From assembly GCA_946403085.1 (NCBI GenBank), contig CAMIYM010000013.1, positions 1 through 64,000 of the forward strand: a stretch of DNA of 64,000 nucleotides. Reading direction: 5' to 3'. Source of the DNA: an uncultured Clostridia bacterium. GTDB lineage: Bacteria > Bacillota > Clostridia > Saccharofermentanales > Saccharofermentanaceae. Below, in pieces: positions 12,289-21,049 of the stretch. Position numbers and translations under genes: made by a program. Numbering within the stretch: the stretch's first letter is position 1; each line of letters starts with the position of its first letter. The notes under the pieces are model-generated. The model had not been told where the DNA came from. It searched no databases and saw only the letters and a program-made list of their open reading frames with translations.

Positions 12289-12404
12289 ACAAGACCTCCA
12301 AAAACCATTTTTTATAAACCAATTATATCATCACAAAAATACCCTATATATGAAAAAATTAAGACAGCTTAATATTTGAAGCCTTCTCTTATTTCCAAAC
12401 AACA

Positions 12405-12452
12405 AAAAGATCCTGGTCATGTACCGCACAAGCAATACATGACCAGGATTAT
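12405..12452 (-). terminator. Rho-independent terminator after the Gabija-like operon
   Basis: A 14-bp perfect inverted repeat (ATCCTGGTCATGTA / TACATGACCAGGAT) with a 12-base loop. On the minus strand the stem is followed by TCTTTTTGTT. It lies downstream of the GajB-like gene and upstream of the nuclease gene start at 12288, so it probably ends the upstream transcript. Confidence 0.8.
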
Positions 12453-12831
12453 CTTTATCTTCTCTTCAAAACCCAAGCCCGTATCCCTGAACAGATCAGA
12501 AACAGGCTATTTGAAGCACTACTGTCGTTTGGGGTGGGACACTTGCTGTACTAATGGCTAGGCTAAAAAGGAAACTTTATGAGGTGACACGCATCAAACA
12601 AGATGAGGCGGAGCGGATCAAGCGGTTAGGTATCTATTACATGTGTATTGATGATCTTCCGCTGTAAAACCGCTCCTCACAATTAAGTAATGGGAGATAT
12701 CCAAATGGGTCAAGTCTTACGAAAGAAGTCTGCAATTTAACACTATTCGTATAAAATCTATATTGAATAACTTCAGCTTGAAAATATGCACTCTGCATTC
12801 TTTCAAGATCATACTTCTCCAATATCTTTAA
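12453..12831. other. Intergenic stretch with weak small ORFs
   Basis: No recognisable gene. A 37-codon plus-strand ORF at 12554-12667, very rich in Arg, Lys and Glu, follows another open frame ending near 12545 that also looks protein-like; together they may be a frameshifted relic. A 61-codon TTG-start minus-strand ORF (12637-12822) lies 9 bases after the GajB-like stop but has no family resemblance. I do not call either as a gene. Confidence 0.3.
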
Positions 12832-14736
12832 TCAAGAAAACATCTCCTCTAAAAAGATAGATTTTTCTTTTTTCCAGCCAAAATAAGATTTTGCATATGT
12901 TAGATATAAAACTTTCTTGGCCCTTGTTATGGCAACAAAACAATTTCGTCTTTCTTCCTCCATCTCTGTGCTTTGCAAACCTTTTTTTAAGCTCTGAAAA
13001 GACGGAAGCTCATCATTCGCCATTCCTATTAATATGACATGATCAAACTCTTTGCCTTTTGATGCATGTATAGTTAAAAACTGCACGGCATCTTCACAAG
13101 GTTCCTCTTCCTTTGATACCATAGAGAATTCTTGTATATAGGTCGAAAGCAATATCTCTTCAAGATTATAGTTGTATCTCAAATGCCGCTGAAAATCTAT
13201 CCATACCTTTTTCTCTATTTCGTAGTTTTCTAACACTTGTTCTTTATTTGCAGCATCTTCTATCCTATCAATTCTTGACTCTGCCCATATAAAAGCATCA
13301 TCAATAAATCGAATAAAACTCTTTCCTTCAATCAAATTTAATGAAAAAGATTTTTCAAAATTCTCGTCTTCAAACATCCCCGCACATTTTGTTCTTAGCG
13401 CTTTTAACAAATCACCATCTGTTAGATCCGACTCTAGAATAACTTCCTCTTCATCAATATCAAAATCTAATCCTCCAGACAAAACGCCTACTATTTCTTT
13501 AAGAATTCTCTTATCTGTTCGATGATTCGAAAGCTTTAATGCCAAAAACAACCATAAAATATAAGGTGTCTCGAAATCTGATTTTCTTCTAGATTTTTCG
13601 CATTTAATACCAGCATTTTTTGTTTCTTGAAACGCTAGTTCTAATAATCTATTATTTCTTGCAAGAACACTTATTGTTTCTCTCGGTTTTTTCTCAAGTA
13701 TATGCTGTATTATTCTTGTTATAGTCTGCGCCTCCTCTTTCTCGTTTTCTAACTCATTGCAATAAATATGCGGATTATTATCCCCCAGCACCTTCATTGC
13801 CACTAATGGTTTTTTATTCTCTTCTCTACCCGAATTATGTGCTATTAAATTATTCGCACATTCAATAACCTCTTTGGGGCATCTAAAATTTTGATTCAGT
13901 TGTATTAATTCTGCTCCATACATTTCCTTGAATTGCAATATTCTACGATGATCGGCACCATTCCATCCATAAATGACTTGATCATCATCCGCAACAATAA
14001 AGATGTTATTATTAATGCTTCCACACATACTAGTCAATACCATATACTGTCCATAATTAGTATCTTGAAATTCATCAACATTAACATAGCGATACGTTTT
14101 TGCATAAATACGTGCTATCGCAGGTTTACTTTTAAACAGTCTGTATGTCAACATTATTAACATATTAAAATCCAATGTTGAATTATTCAGCATACGCTGG
14201 AAATATTCCATATATATCCATTTATAGGCCTTAGCATATTCTGTACGTGGCATGTTTTTTTCAACATCTTCTTCTGTGAAACAAAGCTTCATTTCAAAAT
14301 AAGAAATCATATTCAAAAGCTTTAGTTCATGTGACGGAAAACTAGTATCAATTTTCTTATAGTCGTTACATATATCTTCTATCACATCATTTAAATCATC
14401 ATTCGAACTATATATATCAAAATCAGATTTTACGCCCACATAGCTTCCATGATTTCTAAGCACTTCTGAACAAAAAGAATGAAAAGTTCCTATATATAGT
14501 CTGTGATTAACATCCTCGACACCATCTAAAATTCTCTCACTCATTTCTTGTGCTGCTTTGTTTGTAAAAGTAAGCGCCAAAATTCTAAAAGAATCATCTT
14601 CACTTTCCTGCAAAATTCTTCTTATTCGATCAGTCAAAACGGCCGTTTTACCTGACCCCGGGCCTGCCAATACTACAACAGGTCCATCATTCCACTGAAT
14701 CGCACACTTTTGAGATTCCGTATACTTTTTTTCCAA
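12832..14736 (-). CDS. gajB: UvrD/PcrA-like helicase, Gabija GajB-like
   Basis: 634 residues from a TTG start. GGAAGGTG at the end of the upstream gene serves as its ribosome-binding site, and only 6 bases separate the two. Superfamily 1A motifs in order: Walker A 'AGPGSGKT' (24-31), 'NVDEFQDT', 'VADDDQVIYGW', 'NQNFRCPKEVI', 'LTIHASKGKEFDHVIL' and 'RRNCFVAITRAKK'. Directly following an OLD-type ATPase with TOPRIM, this is the GajB arrangement of Gabija defence. In known systems GajB associates with the GajA tetramer and responds to DNA ends or single strands. It is somewhat longer than many GajB proteins. Complete, with no missing motif seen. Confidence 0.88.
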   Translation of the reverse strand: MEKKYTESQKCAIQWNDGPVVVLAGPGSGKTAVLTDRIRRILQESEDDSFRILALTFTNKAAQEMSERILDGVEDVNHRLYIGTFHSFCSEVLRNHGSYVGVKSDFDIYSSNDDLNDVIEDICNDYKKIDTSFPSHELKLLNMISYFEMKLCFTEEDVEKNMPRTEYAKAYKWIYMEYFQRMLNNSTLDFNMLIMLTYRLFKSKPAIARIYAKTYRYVNVDEFQDTNYGQYMVLTSMCGSINNNIFIVADDDQVIYGWNGADHRRILQFKEMYGAELIQLNQNFRCPKEVIECANNLIAHNSGREENKKPLVAMKVLGDNNPHIYCNELENEKEEAQTITRIIQHILEKKPRETISVLARNNRLLELAFQETKNAGIKCEKSRRKSDFETPYILWLFLALKLSNHRTDKRILKEIVGVLSGGLDFDIDEEEVILESDLTDGDLLKALRTKCAGMFEDENFEKSFSLNLIEGKSFIRFIDDAFIWAESRIDRIEDAANKEQVLENYEIEKKVWIDFQRHLRYNYNLEEILLSTYIQEFSMVSKEEEPCEDAVQFLTIHASKGKEFDHVILIGMANDELPSFQSLKKGLQSTEMEEERRNCFVAITRAKKVLYLTYAKSYFGWKKEKSIFLEEMFS

Positions 14737-14742
14737 AACAAA

Positions 14743-16647
14743 TCACACCTTCCAAATTAGCTTTTTTATTACTTCAGGTATCTCATCTACTGAAAACCCT
14801 CTTTCATCCCAAAGATTCAACAGATTGTAAGCATTTTCAACTTTTCCATTTTGAATTAGTTTTACAACCTTCTTTTTATACTCGTCTGTTTCTCCTTCTT
14901 CCTTTAGTTTGCTAATGTCTTCAGAAATATTATCACCAAGAATGATTTCATAATCATTAAAAATAGAAGGTACATCAGCTAATTCATGTTCAAAGTCCGT
15001 ATTATTAGTGAGTAACAGTGTTTCTGCAACATCCTCTCTCTCATATCCACATTTTAGGATTTCTTTAATTGTTTTCTCACCCTGACCATCGTTATCTCCT
15101 AGTACAACCCATCCTATATTCAAAACCTTCGCTAGTTTAATAAACGCTCCCGCAGAACCATTACTTCGATACATAATTCCATTTATCCCATACTCATCAA
15201 AATCTTTTCCAAGCAATTTAGCAAAATATGGAATAACTACATCCTCACTTTGGCCTTCATATAAAAACCATTTTCTTGCGAACAGAATATCGCCCCTATT
15301 TCTTTGAATATACATATTTAGATTACATAATTCTGTTTTATCAAAAATCATATATGCATCTTCCAAAATCCCATCAATATTTGGCACTATATCTTTGCAA
15401 CAGCCTTTTAATGCGTTAGCTAATTGTTTATTTATCGGTTTTGTAATTGTAACCGTTTTCTCTTCTTCATTTAGATTAACTACTTTATCATAAGCTCTTG
15501 CAACACTCTTTAACCCCTCATTTATGTTGTCCACCTCAAAACAGAAATGATCACATATTCCAAAAACTTGAGTTTCTCCATTTTCCTTCTTTATATATCT
15601 GATGTTTCGTATATCAGCATTTTGTATAAAATAAGGGGAATGTGTTGTAATTATTTTCTGACAATCCATTTCCTCTATCGATTTTTGAAGTGCTCTAGTT
15701 GCCTGAGGATGTAAGTGCGCTTCTGGCTCTTCAAGTGTAAGAATTGCTTCGGCTGAATCTGTACTAATCTCCTTAAGCAAAATATTTATATATGCTTTAA
15801 ATAACAAAATTGCCGTAACACTTTGTGTTCCCTGTCCATGCTTTTCTAAAGGAAAATCCATCTGCGCTGTTCCATTATTCAATACAACTTGGGCTTTAGA
15901 TAATAAATCCCAGGTTTTAATAGGCACTGCATTTATTGATACTAAGTCATGAGCTTCGCCTTCAAAATCCATCACATTTTGAATCTTCTGTAATTCATCA
16001 ACAAGCTTCGTTAGATTTTCATCGTTGGATATAATATTCGTATTTAGTTGTTTTATCTGTTCTTGGATAGCATTCAACTCAGCTTGTGGAATCGCTGCTT
16101 TCTTCATAAATCTTCCCCATAACGGAGATTTCGAACTGAATGTATCTTTTATCTCTCTTAACGCTTGTAAATAAAAAACCGGAGTTAACATAATAAACTT
16201 GTTAACTAAATTTTGAACTCTTCCTGTAATAGGTTCGAATTCACTATTTAAAAATATCGTACTTGCTTCAATGTAAGACGTAACTTCATTGTAGGTCGCT
16301 GACGTTTGTAAAATTATAGATGCCTTCTCGCCATCGAGATACTGAAGTGCGTCAATAAAAGTGTCGCTAATATACCCCTCCCATTCATCTATTTCTCTTT
16401 CCTCAAAGATTAGTATTATTTTTATACCGTCTGAATCCTTAGGCGATGCCATTTCTGAGTCCATATAAAAATCATAATCATCAAATACAGTTCTCGTTCC
16501 TTGACGAGATAGTCCATTTCTAATTGCATCTAATAAAGCTGTTTTTCCCGCATTATTCTCGCCAATTAATACGGTCGATTCGTCAAGTTTAATATTGACA
16601 TCCCTTAGGCTACGAAAATTTTTAACTCTTACTTCCTTCAAGAACAT
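14743..16647 (-). CDS. gajA: OLD-family ATPase with TOPRIM nuclease, Gabija GajA-like
   Basis: 634 residues. An N-terminal ABC-type ATPase has Walker A 'GENNAGKT' (29-36), a GQGTQS-type signature, Walker B 'AILTLEEPEAHLHPQ' and H-loop 'IITTHSPYF'. The C-terminal TOPRIM domain has 'FLYEGQSEDVVIPYF' and 'VVLGDNDGQGEK', the conserved Glu and DxD-type metal ligands. In Gabija, GajA is a nucleotide-controlled DNA nicking enzyme inhibited at normal nucleotide levels and released during phage infection. The helicase gene 6 bases downstream supports the assignment. The leader upstream (16648-17060) holds a palindromic repeat and a repeat-preceded -10 box. A stand-alone class 2 OLD nuclease is the alternative, less likely given the pair. 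Confidence 0.9.
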   Translation of the reverse strand: MFLKEVRVKNFRSLRDVNIKLDESTVLIGENNAGKTALLDAIRNGLSRQGTRTVFDDYDFYMDSEMASPKDSDGIKIILIFEEREIDEWEGYISDTFIDALQYLDGEKASIILQTSATYNEVTSYIEASTIFLNSEFEPITGRVQNLVNKFIMLTPVFYLQALREIKDTFSSKSPLWGRFMKKAAIPQAELNAIQEQIKQLNTNIISNDENLTKLVDELQKIQNVMDFEGEAHDLVSINAVPIKTWDLLSKAQVVLNNGTAQMDFPLEKHGQGTQSVTAILLFKAYINILLKEISTDSAEAILTLEEPEAHLHPQATRALQKSIEEMDCQKIITTHSPYFIQNADIRNIRYIKKENGETQVFGICDHFCFEVDNINEGLKSVARAYDKVVNLNEEEKTVTITKPINKQLANALKGCCKDIVPNIDGILEDAYMIFDKTELCNLNMYIQRNRGDILFARKWFLYEGQSEDVVIPYFAKLLGKDFDEYGINGIMYRSNGSAGAFIKLAKVLNIGWVVLGDNDGQGEKTIKEILKCGYEREDVAETLLLTNNTDFEHELADVPSIFNDYEIILGDNISEDISKLKEEGETDEYKKKVVKLIQNGKVENAYNLLNLWDERGFSVDEIPEVIKKLIWKV

Positions 16648-16811
16648 TGCTATTCATTTCCCATTACTGTTTTTTATACTAAGGGATTATTCCCCCAGTT
16701 AAGATTATTATACCATCTGGGTAAAGATCTCTTGATATCTTTTTTGAGCTTCAGATCCACTTTTCTATTAGGGCTCTAATCCTGTCTCCAAAATATATGA
16801 GTTCGAAATTT

Positions 16812-16831
16812 AGTGGCTTTTTGGTGGCTTT
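16812..16831. repeat. Third copy of the GTGGCT direct repeat
   Basis: AGTGGCTTTTTGGTGGCTTT differs by one base from the core of the two copies flanking the DUF4926 gene at 8461 and 8692. Same orientation, about 8.1 kb away, beyond the start of the GajA-like gene. Confidence 0.75.
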
Positions 16832-16862
16832 AAAAACGAAAACGCCCTATTTACGGGCGTTT
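16829..16862 (-). terminator. Terminator upstream of the Gabija-like operon
   Basis: Minus strand reads AAACGCCC, a 7-base loop, GGGCGTTT, then TCGTTTTT: an 8-bp stem with a U-rich tail. It lies between the -10-like box at 17055 and the gajA start at 16647, so transcripts from that box would have to read through it. It may instead terminate a lost upstream gene. Confidence 0.75.
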
Positions 16863-16988
16863 CCAGGATTATTTCATTATTCGAGTTCGTCTAGGGTAAC
16901 AACATATTGTGTTACACGCTTTGCTGTGCTACAAGATATTGGAAATATTTTATCAGGAATTGAAGGAAATAACCATATTATTTCTGTT

Positions 16989-17017
16989 TTCTTATCCCAG
17001 ATTTATCCGTGGGATAA
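16989..17017. repeat. 29-bp palindromic repeat, copy A
   Basis: Contains the 8-bp dyad TTATCCCA / TGGGATAA around a 10-base centre. Copy B at 31717-31745 differs at one base of 29, and weaker similarity continues on both sides. Same orientation, 14.7 kb apart. Confidence 0.85.
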
Positions 17018-17054
17018 GAAACATTCAGCGGATGTTTACAGCTGTTTCACGGGT

Positions 17055-17111
17055 ATTATACCACATTTTATTTGGTCTTTATTTGGTCATTTATTTGGTC
17101 ATTATTGGATC
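17055..17111 (-). promoter_or_regulatory. Promoter-like -10 box preceded by iterated TTATTTGGTC sites
   Basis: On the minus strand a perfect TATAAT lies at 17060-17055. Immediately upstream are three identical TTATTTGGTC units (plus-strand coordinates 17068-17077, 17079-17088, 17091-17100; periods 11 and 12) and a degenerate fourth. Sites one helical turn apart next to a -10 box suggest an operator. No good -35 is visible. Transcription would run towards gajA, about 400 bases away. Confidence 0.5.
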
Positions 17112-17409
17112 AAACATGAATTCATTTGCAAACTGTGTATTAATTCGCATGATTTACCATCTTATCCATCTCTTTTTAAACGAGTTCGTATGCTTGTTGA
17201 GATATGCACTTACTGCCACTGCTGAGCCGCGTGTTAATTATACAGGCATAAAGGACCTCTTATCATCAATATAGAATATTCTATTTGTTTCGTATGGGAA
17301 AAACCATAGCCTTCCGTTACCTGAAGTTATAATTATCTTCCTTGTCTCATACTATACCGTATGATGATTCCTTCCCGATATTTTTGTCCACCTCCATCCT
17401 CATGCTCTC

Positions 17410-17577
17410 TCAAACAGTCATAATTATAATCTTGAGGTCTCTCACCCAGCGGCAGACAGTATTCACATCTATTCCCATTTCTTTTGCTGTCTTCGTTGCT
17501 GATTTTCCTGTTTCAAGGATGAATGCTGCGATTTGTTCTTTCATCTCTTTTGAGTACTTTTCGTTTCTTCTTGCCAT
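17410..17577 (-). pseudogene. IS3/IS150-type transposase OrfA remnant
   Basis: Begins 'MARRNEKYSKEMKEQ' and contains the helix-turn-helix 'KTAKEMGIDVNTVCRWVRD' typical of IS3-family OrfA. After 'RWVRD' the family similarity stops and the frame ends within a few residues. There is no OrfB with a DDE domain nearby. A TTTGTCCACC string at about 17384-17393 could be a decayed end. This marks past insertion in the island. Confidence 0.75.
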
Positions 17578-17773
17578 TTCCATTTCCTTTCTAGATGCAT
17601 ATGGCATTATATACGACTATACATTTTTCGCCGCAGTCCAAATCTGCTGCTTTGGCAACCTTCAACCATGGCATTCCACTTTTTGTGTATTTAATTACAT
17701 ATTCGAGTAGTTTTCAGAAGCGTATTCTGCCAAACTTTTGGCAGAACTCAAGAATTTGAGCTTTTGGCTATTA

Positions 17774-18616
17774 TCAGTTTGCTTTTCCACCAGTACGTTG
17801 AATAACATCTGCAATATATGGTAAATCTTGTTTTCCAAAGGCAAAACCAAATGTATATATATCCGTAATATTTTTATTTACATTCCTTAAAAACGAACTA
17901 TTAAACGAAATGTTTGATTTTGGATCCTTTCTTAATAATCTTATCGCATCTTCAAGTATCGATTTTACACTTGGTCAATCAAAATCGTTGTCAATTTCAT
18001 GTGTTTCATCCGAATGGCCTATAATTAAACGATCCATAATATTTTGTCTGCTTCCGTGAATATAGCATATTTGGTGTCTTGATATTCCATATATCGATTC
18101 AAGTGTTTCAGTATTATTAAAATTGATGAATAATGCATCTGAAGTGAAATGATCACTAATCTTTACTTTGCCGCATGGAGTACCAATATCAACAGACTTT
18201 ATCCAATCACTGAAATAATCCGGAATCTTTGTCATAGCGTCAAGTATAAGAGTTGCGTTATTTACACAAACATCATCATACCTTGAAGGATTCTCAAATG
18301 CTTCACCAGGTTCAAGCACTTCTGATACAATACTTTCAAACTTACTAGCAATTGGTAGCTTAGACAGAGAATCTTCGAATGTATTCCATCTATAATCCAA
18401 TGATATATTGTTATCAAACAATTCTTTAAGAAAACAAAGACCTGTCTTATAATTCGTCTCACCATCTTGATCTGTAATAAAATAACCAAGAGGTAAAGTA
18501 TCCGTCGGAGATGGATCATCAAGCAAATTCTCAATCCACTCCTTAAAACAAGAATATTGAGTTTTAAAACCATGAGCTATATCAAATCCATTGCCAATAA
18601 TGAATAGATTCTTCAT
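17774..18616 (-). pseudogene. AbiH-family abortive-infection gene with in-frame stop
   Basis: The N-terminus 'MKNLFIIGNGFDIAHGFKTQY' and later 'CYIHGS' and 'LIIGHSDE' are AbiH hallmarks. The annotated 213-residue ORF ends at a TGA (17977-17975), but the same frame then continues 66 codons with 'ITDIYTFGFAFGKQDLPYI', the conserved AbiH C-terminal motif, before TGA TAA TAG at 17776-17768. The product is therefore interrupted by one nonsense codon and probably truncated near the end too. The start has GGGAG upstream. AbiH proteins limit phage infection by an ill-defined mechanism. Most likely a decaying gene; a sequencing error at one base is the alternative. Confidence 0.8.
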
Positions 18617-18696
18617 GTAGAAACTCCCTTAGTCGATATATTAGAGAACCATTAATTAATACAGATATAAGATTTCTTTTTCCTAGAACAAATTTA

Positions 18697-19626
18697 TCAA
18701 TATCTTGTCCTTACCAACACATTATTCGAATCTTGTTTACTCTCCGCCGCATACCGTATCTTCCCTTCATCAATCAATTCCTCAACACAGCTCCTGAATG
18801 TTTTTGATGCATTGCCGGAATAACCTAATCTTTTGTATAACTCATTGGTCGATACACTTTCAACAGATAGCGCATCCAGTATTAATTTTTTTATCTGTTC
18901 TTTTGTTCTACGCTTTGGTACCGTTTTGTCAACAGTAGATACAGAAATATTATTTATATTTTTTTCATTCAAAAACGCTTCATGTATCGGAATGATTACA
19001 GAGAAGAATGATCGATTTTCATCGGTAAGGAGCAACGGCAACGGAGAACCATTTTCTTTTATTGCTCTTATAGCAGTCGGAATACCGGTATTTCTGCCTT
19101 CTACAAGGTGTAACTCTTTGAGGAAATCGCCGATTCTTCTATTTCTGTATCTTCTTGTTCTCATCTGATAATTGCGGATATCATCATCTGTGATAGATCT
19201 GTCAGGTCCAGGTGTGCTTGTAATCTCAATCTTATCTGCTTCTATTCTTACTGTAACCGGTTCATGGAGCTGATAAGACTTATGATAAATAGCATTAGAT
19301 AAGAATTCCTCGATCGCCTCATAACTGTAGTTCTTAACTCTTACAGCTTCAGCTTGTCCAGCAATCTTAAATATCTTCTCAGCAATTATATTGTTCTTTA
19401 TGTAACTGAGTGCATCCCGCAGCTGTTCATCTATCGGCCCAGCGAAAATGCGTTCTACCATTCCCTGACCTGTTGGATCAGGAATATTAAGTACTTCTAT
19501 CCGGCTATACGGAAAAAACGCTTCCGGATAATCATTAAAGAACAGCAAGCCAACATTCAACGATATTCTCTGTTTATAATTTCTCAATTGTGATAGGAAT
19601 TGCCCTGTTCTGTCTCCTATAAGCAT
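18697..19626 (-). pseudogene. N-terminally truncated RecG-like/AlbA_2-family ATP-binding protein
   Basis: 309 residues that match only the second half of RecG-like AlbA_2 proteins: 'YSRIEVLNIPDPTGQG', 'YSYEAIEEFLSNAIYHKSYQ', 'VRIEADKIEITSTPGP' (GHKL-like) and a C-terminal winged helix. The AlbA_2 domain of about 150 residues is absent, and an in-frame TAA lies three codons before the ATG, with no good ribosome-binding site. It is therefore probably a 5'-deleted remnant, though an internal-start protein cannot be excluded. 12-bp repeats lie at its 5' edge. Confidence 0.7.
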
Positions 19627-19627
19627 A

Positions 19628-19674
19628 CGACTTTACTTACGACTTAGCTTGCGACTTAATTATATGGTCGTAAG
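19628..19674. repeat. CGACTT sites at 12-bp spacing upstream of the truncated gene
   Basis: CGACTT occurs at 19628, 19640 and 19652, each 12 bp apart, followed by the inverted GTCGTAAG at 19667. Either an operator, or a relic of the 12-bp coding repeats that form the Ser/Lys-rich linker in this protein family. Confidence 0.5.
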
Positions 19675-19744
19675 TGATTTGAGTCAAATACAGCAATCGT
19701 GAATGTATAAAAGAACACTTTGATGTGCGTAGAAACAGAATACC

Positions 19745-20953
19745 TTATAATTCCTTTTGATTAATTCTATCTATCAGCTCTTTTAGATCACGTCCTTTGT
19801 TAATGCCAAGTGATAGATCATATTCTAGACGCATCTTATCTACTTCAAGAGAATAATTGTCTTCATTACTTATATCACCAAACATAACAGGAGAACACAC
19901 TATTCTATTTCTGTCTAATGAAGAAATACTTATTCCATCTAAATCATTCTCAACATATATCCCTTTACCACCTATAATGCTTATGCAACCATAATACCTT
20001 TGTCGTCCAAAAAGAGAAATCATTTCATCACGATATCCTTGTGTAACTGATTCGATGTTATTCCATATGCTTTTATAGGACAAATACCATTTCCCTCTAT
20101 AATCATTTTTGTATTTTTCTAGGGGCATAAAATACTCTGCAATCCCATTATTATATAATGTTGCTGAATCATCAGAATATGAATCTGTTCCATATCTTAA
20201 TCCATCAACACATGGGATAGATAACTGACTAAGTATGTTTGTCATCATAAACACCTTACCCAAGTTATGACCTGTTTTTTTCTCAAAGAGAAATAACTGC
20301 TTTTTTTCTTCTAAAAATGATTCAGGAATTAGATGAAAAATAACAAAACCTTTATTGCTATAATCGATTTCATTGGAAAAATAGTTTATTCTTCCAACTC
20401 GATAATTATATATTTCTTCTTCTAAAACTCTAGCTTTAAGGTACATGCTTCTTAACTCTGTATAACTGATCGGATTATTACCATTACCATTTCGTTTATA
20501 TATGATGTAGTACTTTTGATCCACAATGAATATATAAGGAGCATAGTAGTCATTTGAAATAAATATTAAAATAATATAATCATTACTCTCTAGTGGTATT
20601 GTTTTAATTGTTACTGTCGGAGCCTTTGGCATAATTGAGCTCAGTTTATTGCGTAGCTCAAGTTCAAATTTGTCTGTATCATCAATTCGAACACCTTTTA
20701 TCTCTACAGGTATTCCTTGTTCTTCTCGAATACCATAAATAAGGAACCCACCTTCAGCATTTGCAAATGAACATATATCTTTACGAAATTCATTAATCTT
20801 AGCCGTTTTGGTTTCTGTATCTGAATTAATAAAAGAGAATGTTTCTTTATAGTCAATATACTGACTTTCACGATAACTTGGATCATTCAAAATTGATCTA
20901 AAGTCCTCTTCTTCACAATCCAAAATCGATTTATCATTAATCTTGATATGCAT
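19745..20953 (-). CDS. AlbA_2-domain protein with unrecognised C-terminal half
   Basis: 402 residues; ATG preceded by AGAGGAG. Residues about 30-170 form an AlbA_2 domain: 'ESQYIDYKETFSF', 'DICSFANAEGGFLIYGI', then 'YYIIYKRNGNGNNPISYTEL'. The C-terminal 220 residues have no GHKL motif and no winged helix, unlike the other three AlbA_2-type proteins of this island, and I do not recognise them. It follows the SEFIR gene by 96 bases on the same strand and could be co-expressed with it. A defence or regulatory role is inferred from neighbours only. Confidence 0.75.
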   Translation of the reverse strand: MHIKINDKSILDCEEEDFRSILNDPSYRESQYIDYKETFSFINSDTETKTAKINEFRKDICSFANAEGGFLIYGIREEQGIPVEIKGVRIDDTDKFELELRNKLSSIMPKAPTVTIKTIPLESNDYIILIFISNDYYAPYIFIVDQKYYIIYKRNGNGNNPISYTELRSMYLKARVLEEEIYNYRVGRINYFSNEIDYSNKGFVIFHLIPESFLEEKKQLFLFEKKTGHNLGKVFMMTNILSQLSIPCVDGLRYGTDSYSDDSATLYNNGIAEYFMPLEKYKNDYRGKWYLSYKSIWNNIESVTQGYRDEMISLFGRQRYYGCISIIGGKGIYVENDLDGISISSLDRNRIVCSPVMFGDISNEDNYSLEVDKMRLEYDLSLGINKGRDLKELIDRINQKEL

Positions 20954-21049
20954 CTAAGAACTCCTCTTTGCTATTCATTACGTATAATATATTAAATTCA
21001 GCAATTGGCATACAATATACATCACCATCGCATACTAAACTAATTCATA

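Larger units (their letters stand above)
16863..17409. other. Gene-poor stretch with repeats
   Basis: The two plus-strand ORFs of 121-142 codons here look non-coding: they run across a terminator, a palindrome and tandem repeats and lack family resemblance. The minus strand contains a short open end '..RVTQYVVTLDELE' stopping just before the terminator, possibly the tail of a deleted gene. Other contents are listed separately. Confidence 0.4.

Noticed and set aside
12637-12822. 61-aa TTG-start ORF after gajB as a third Gabija gene
   Set aside because: No family resemblance, and known Gabija systems have two genes. It was left as a weak ORF.
16797-17274. Two overlapping plus-strand ORFs of 142 and 121 aa
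   Set aside because: They run across a terminator, a palindrome and tandem repeats, have no family likeness and overlap in different frames.
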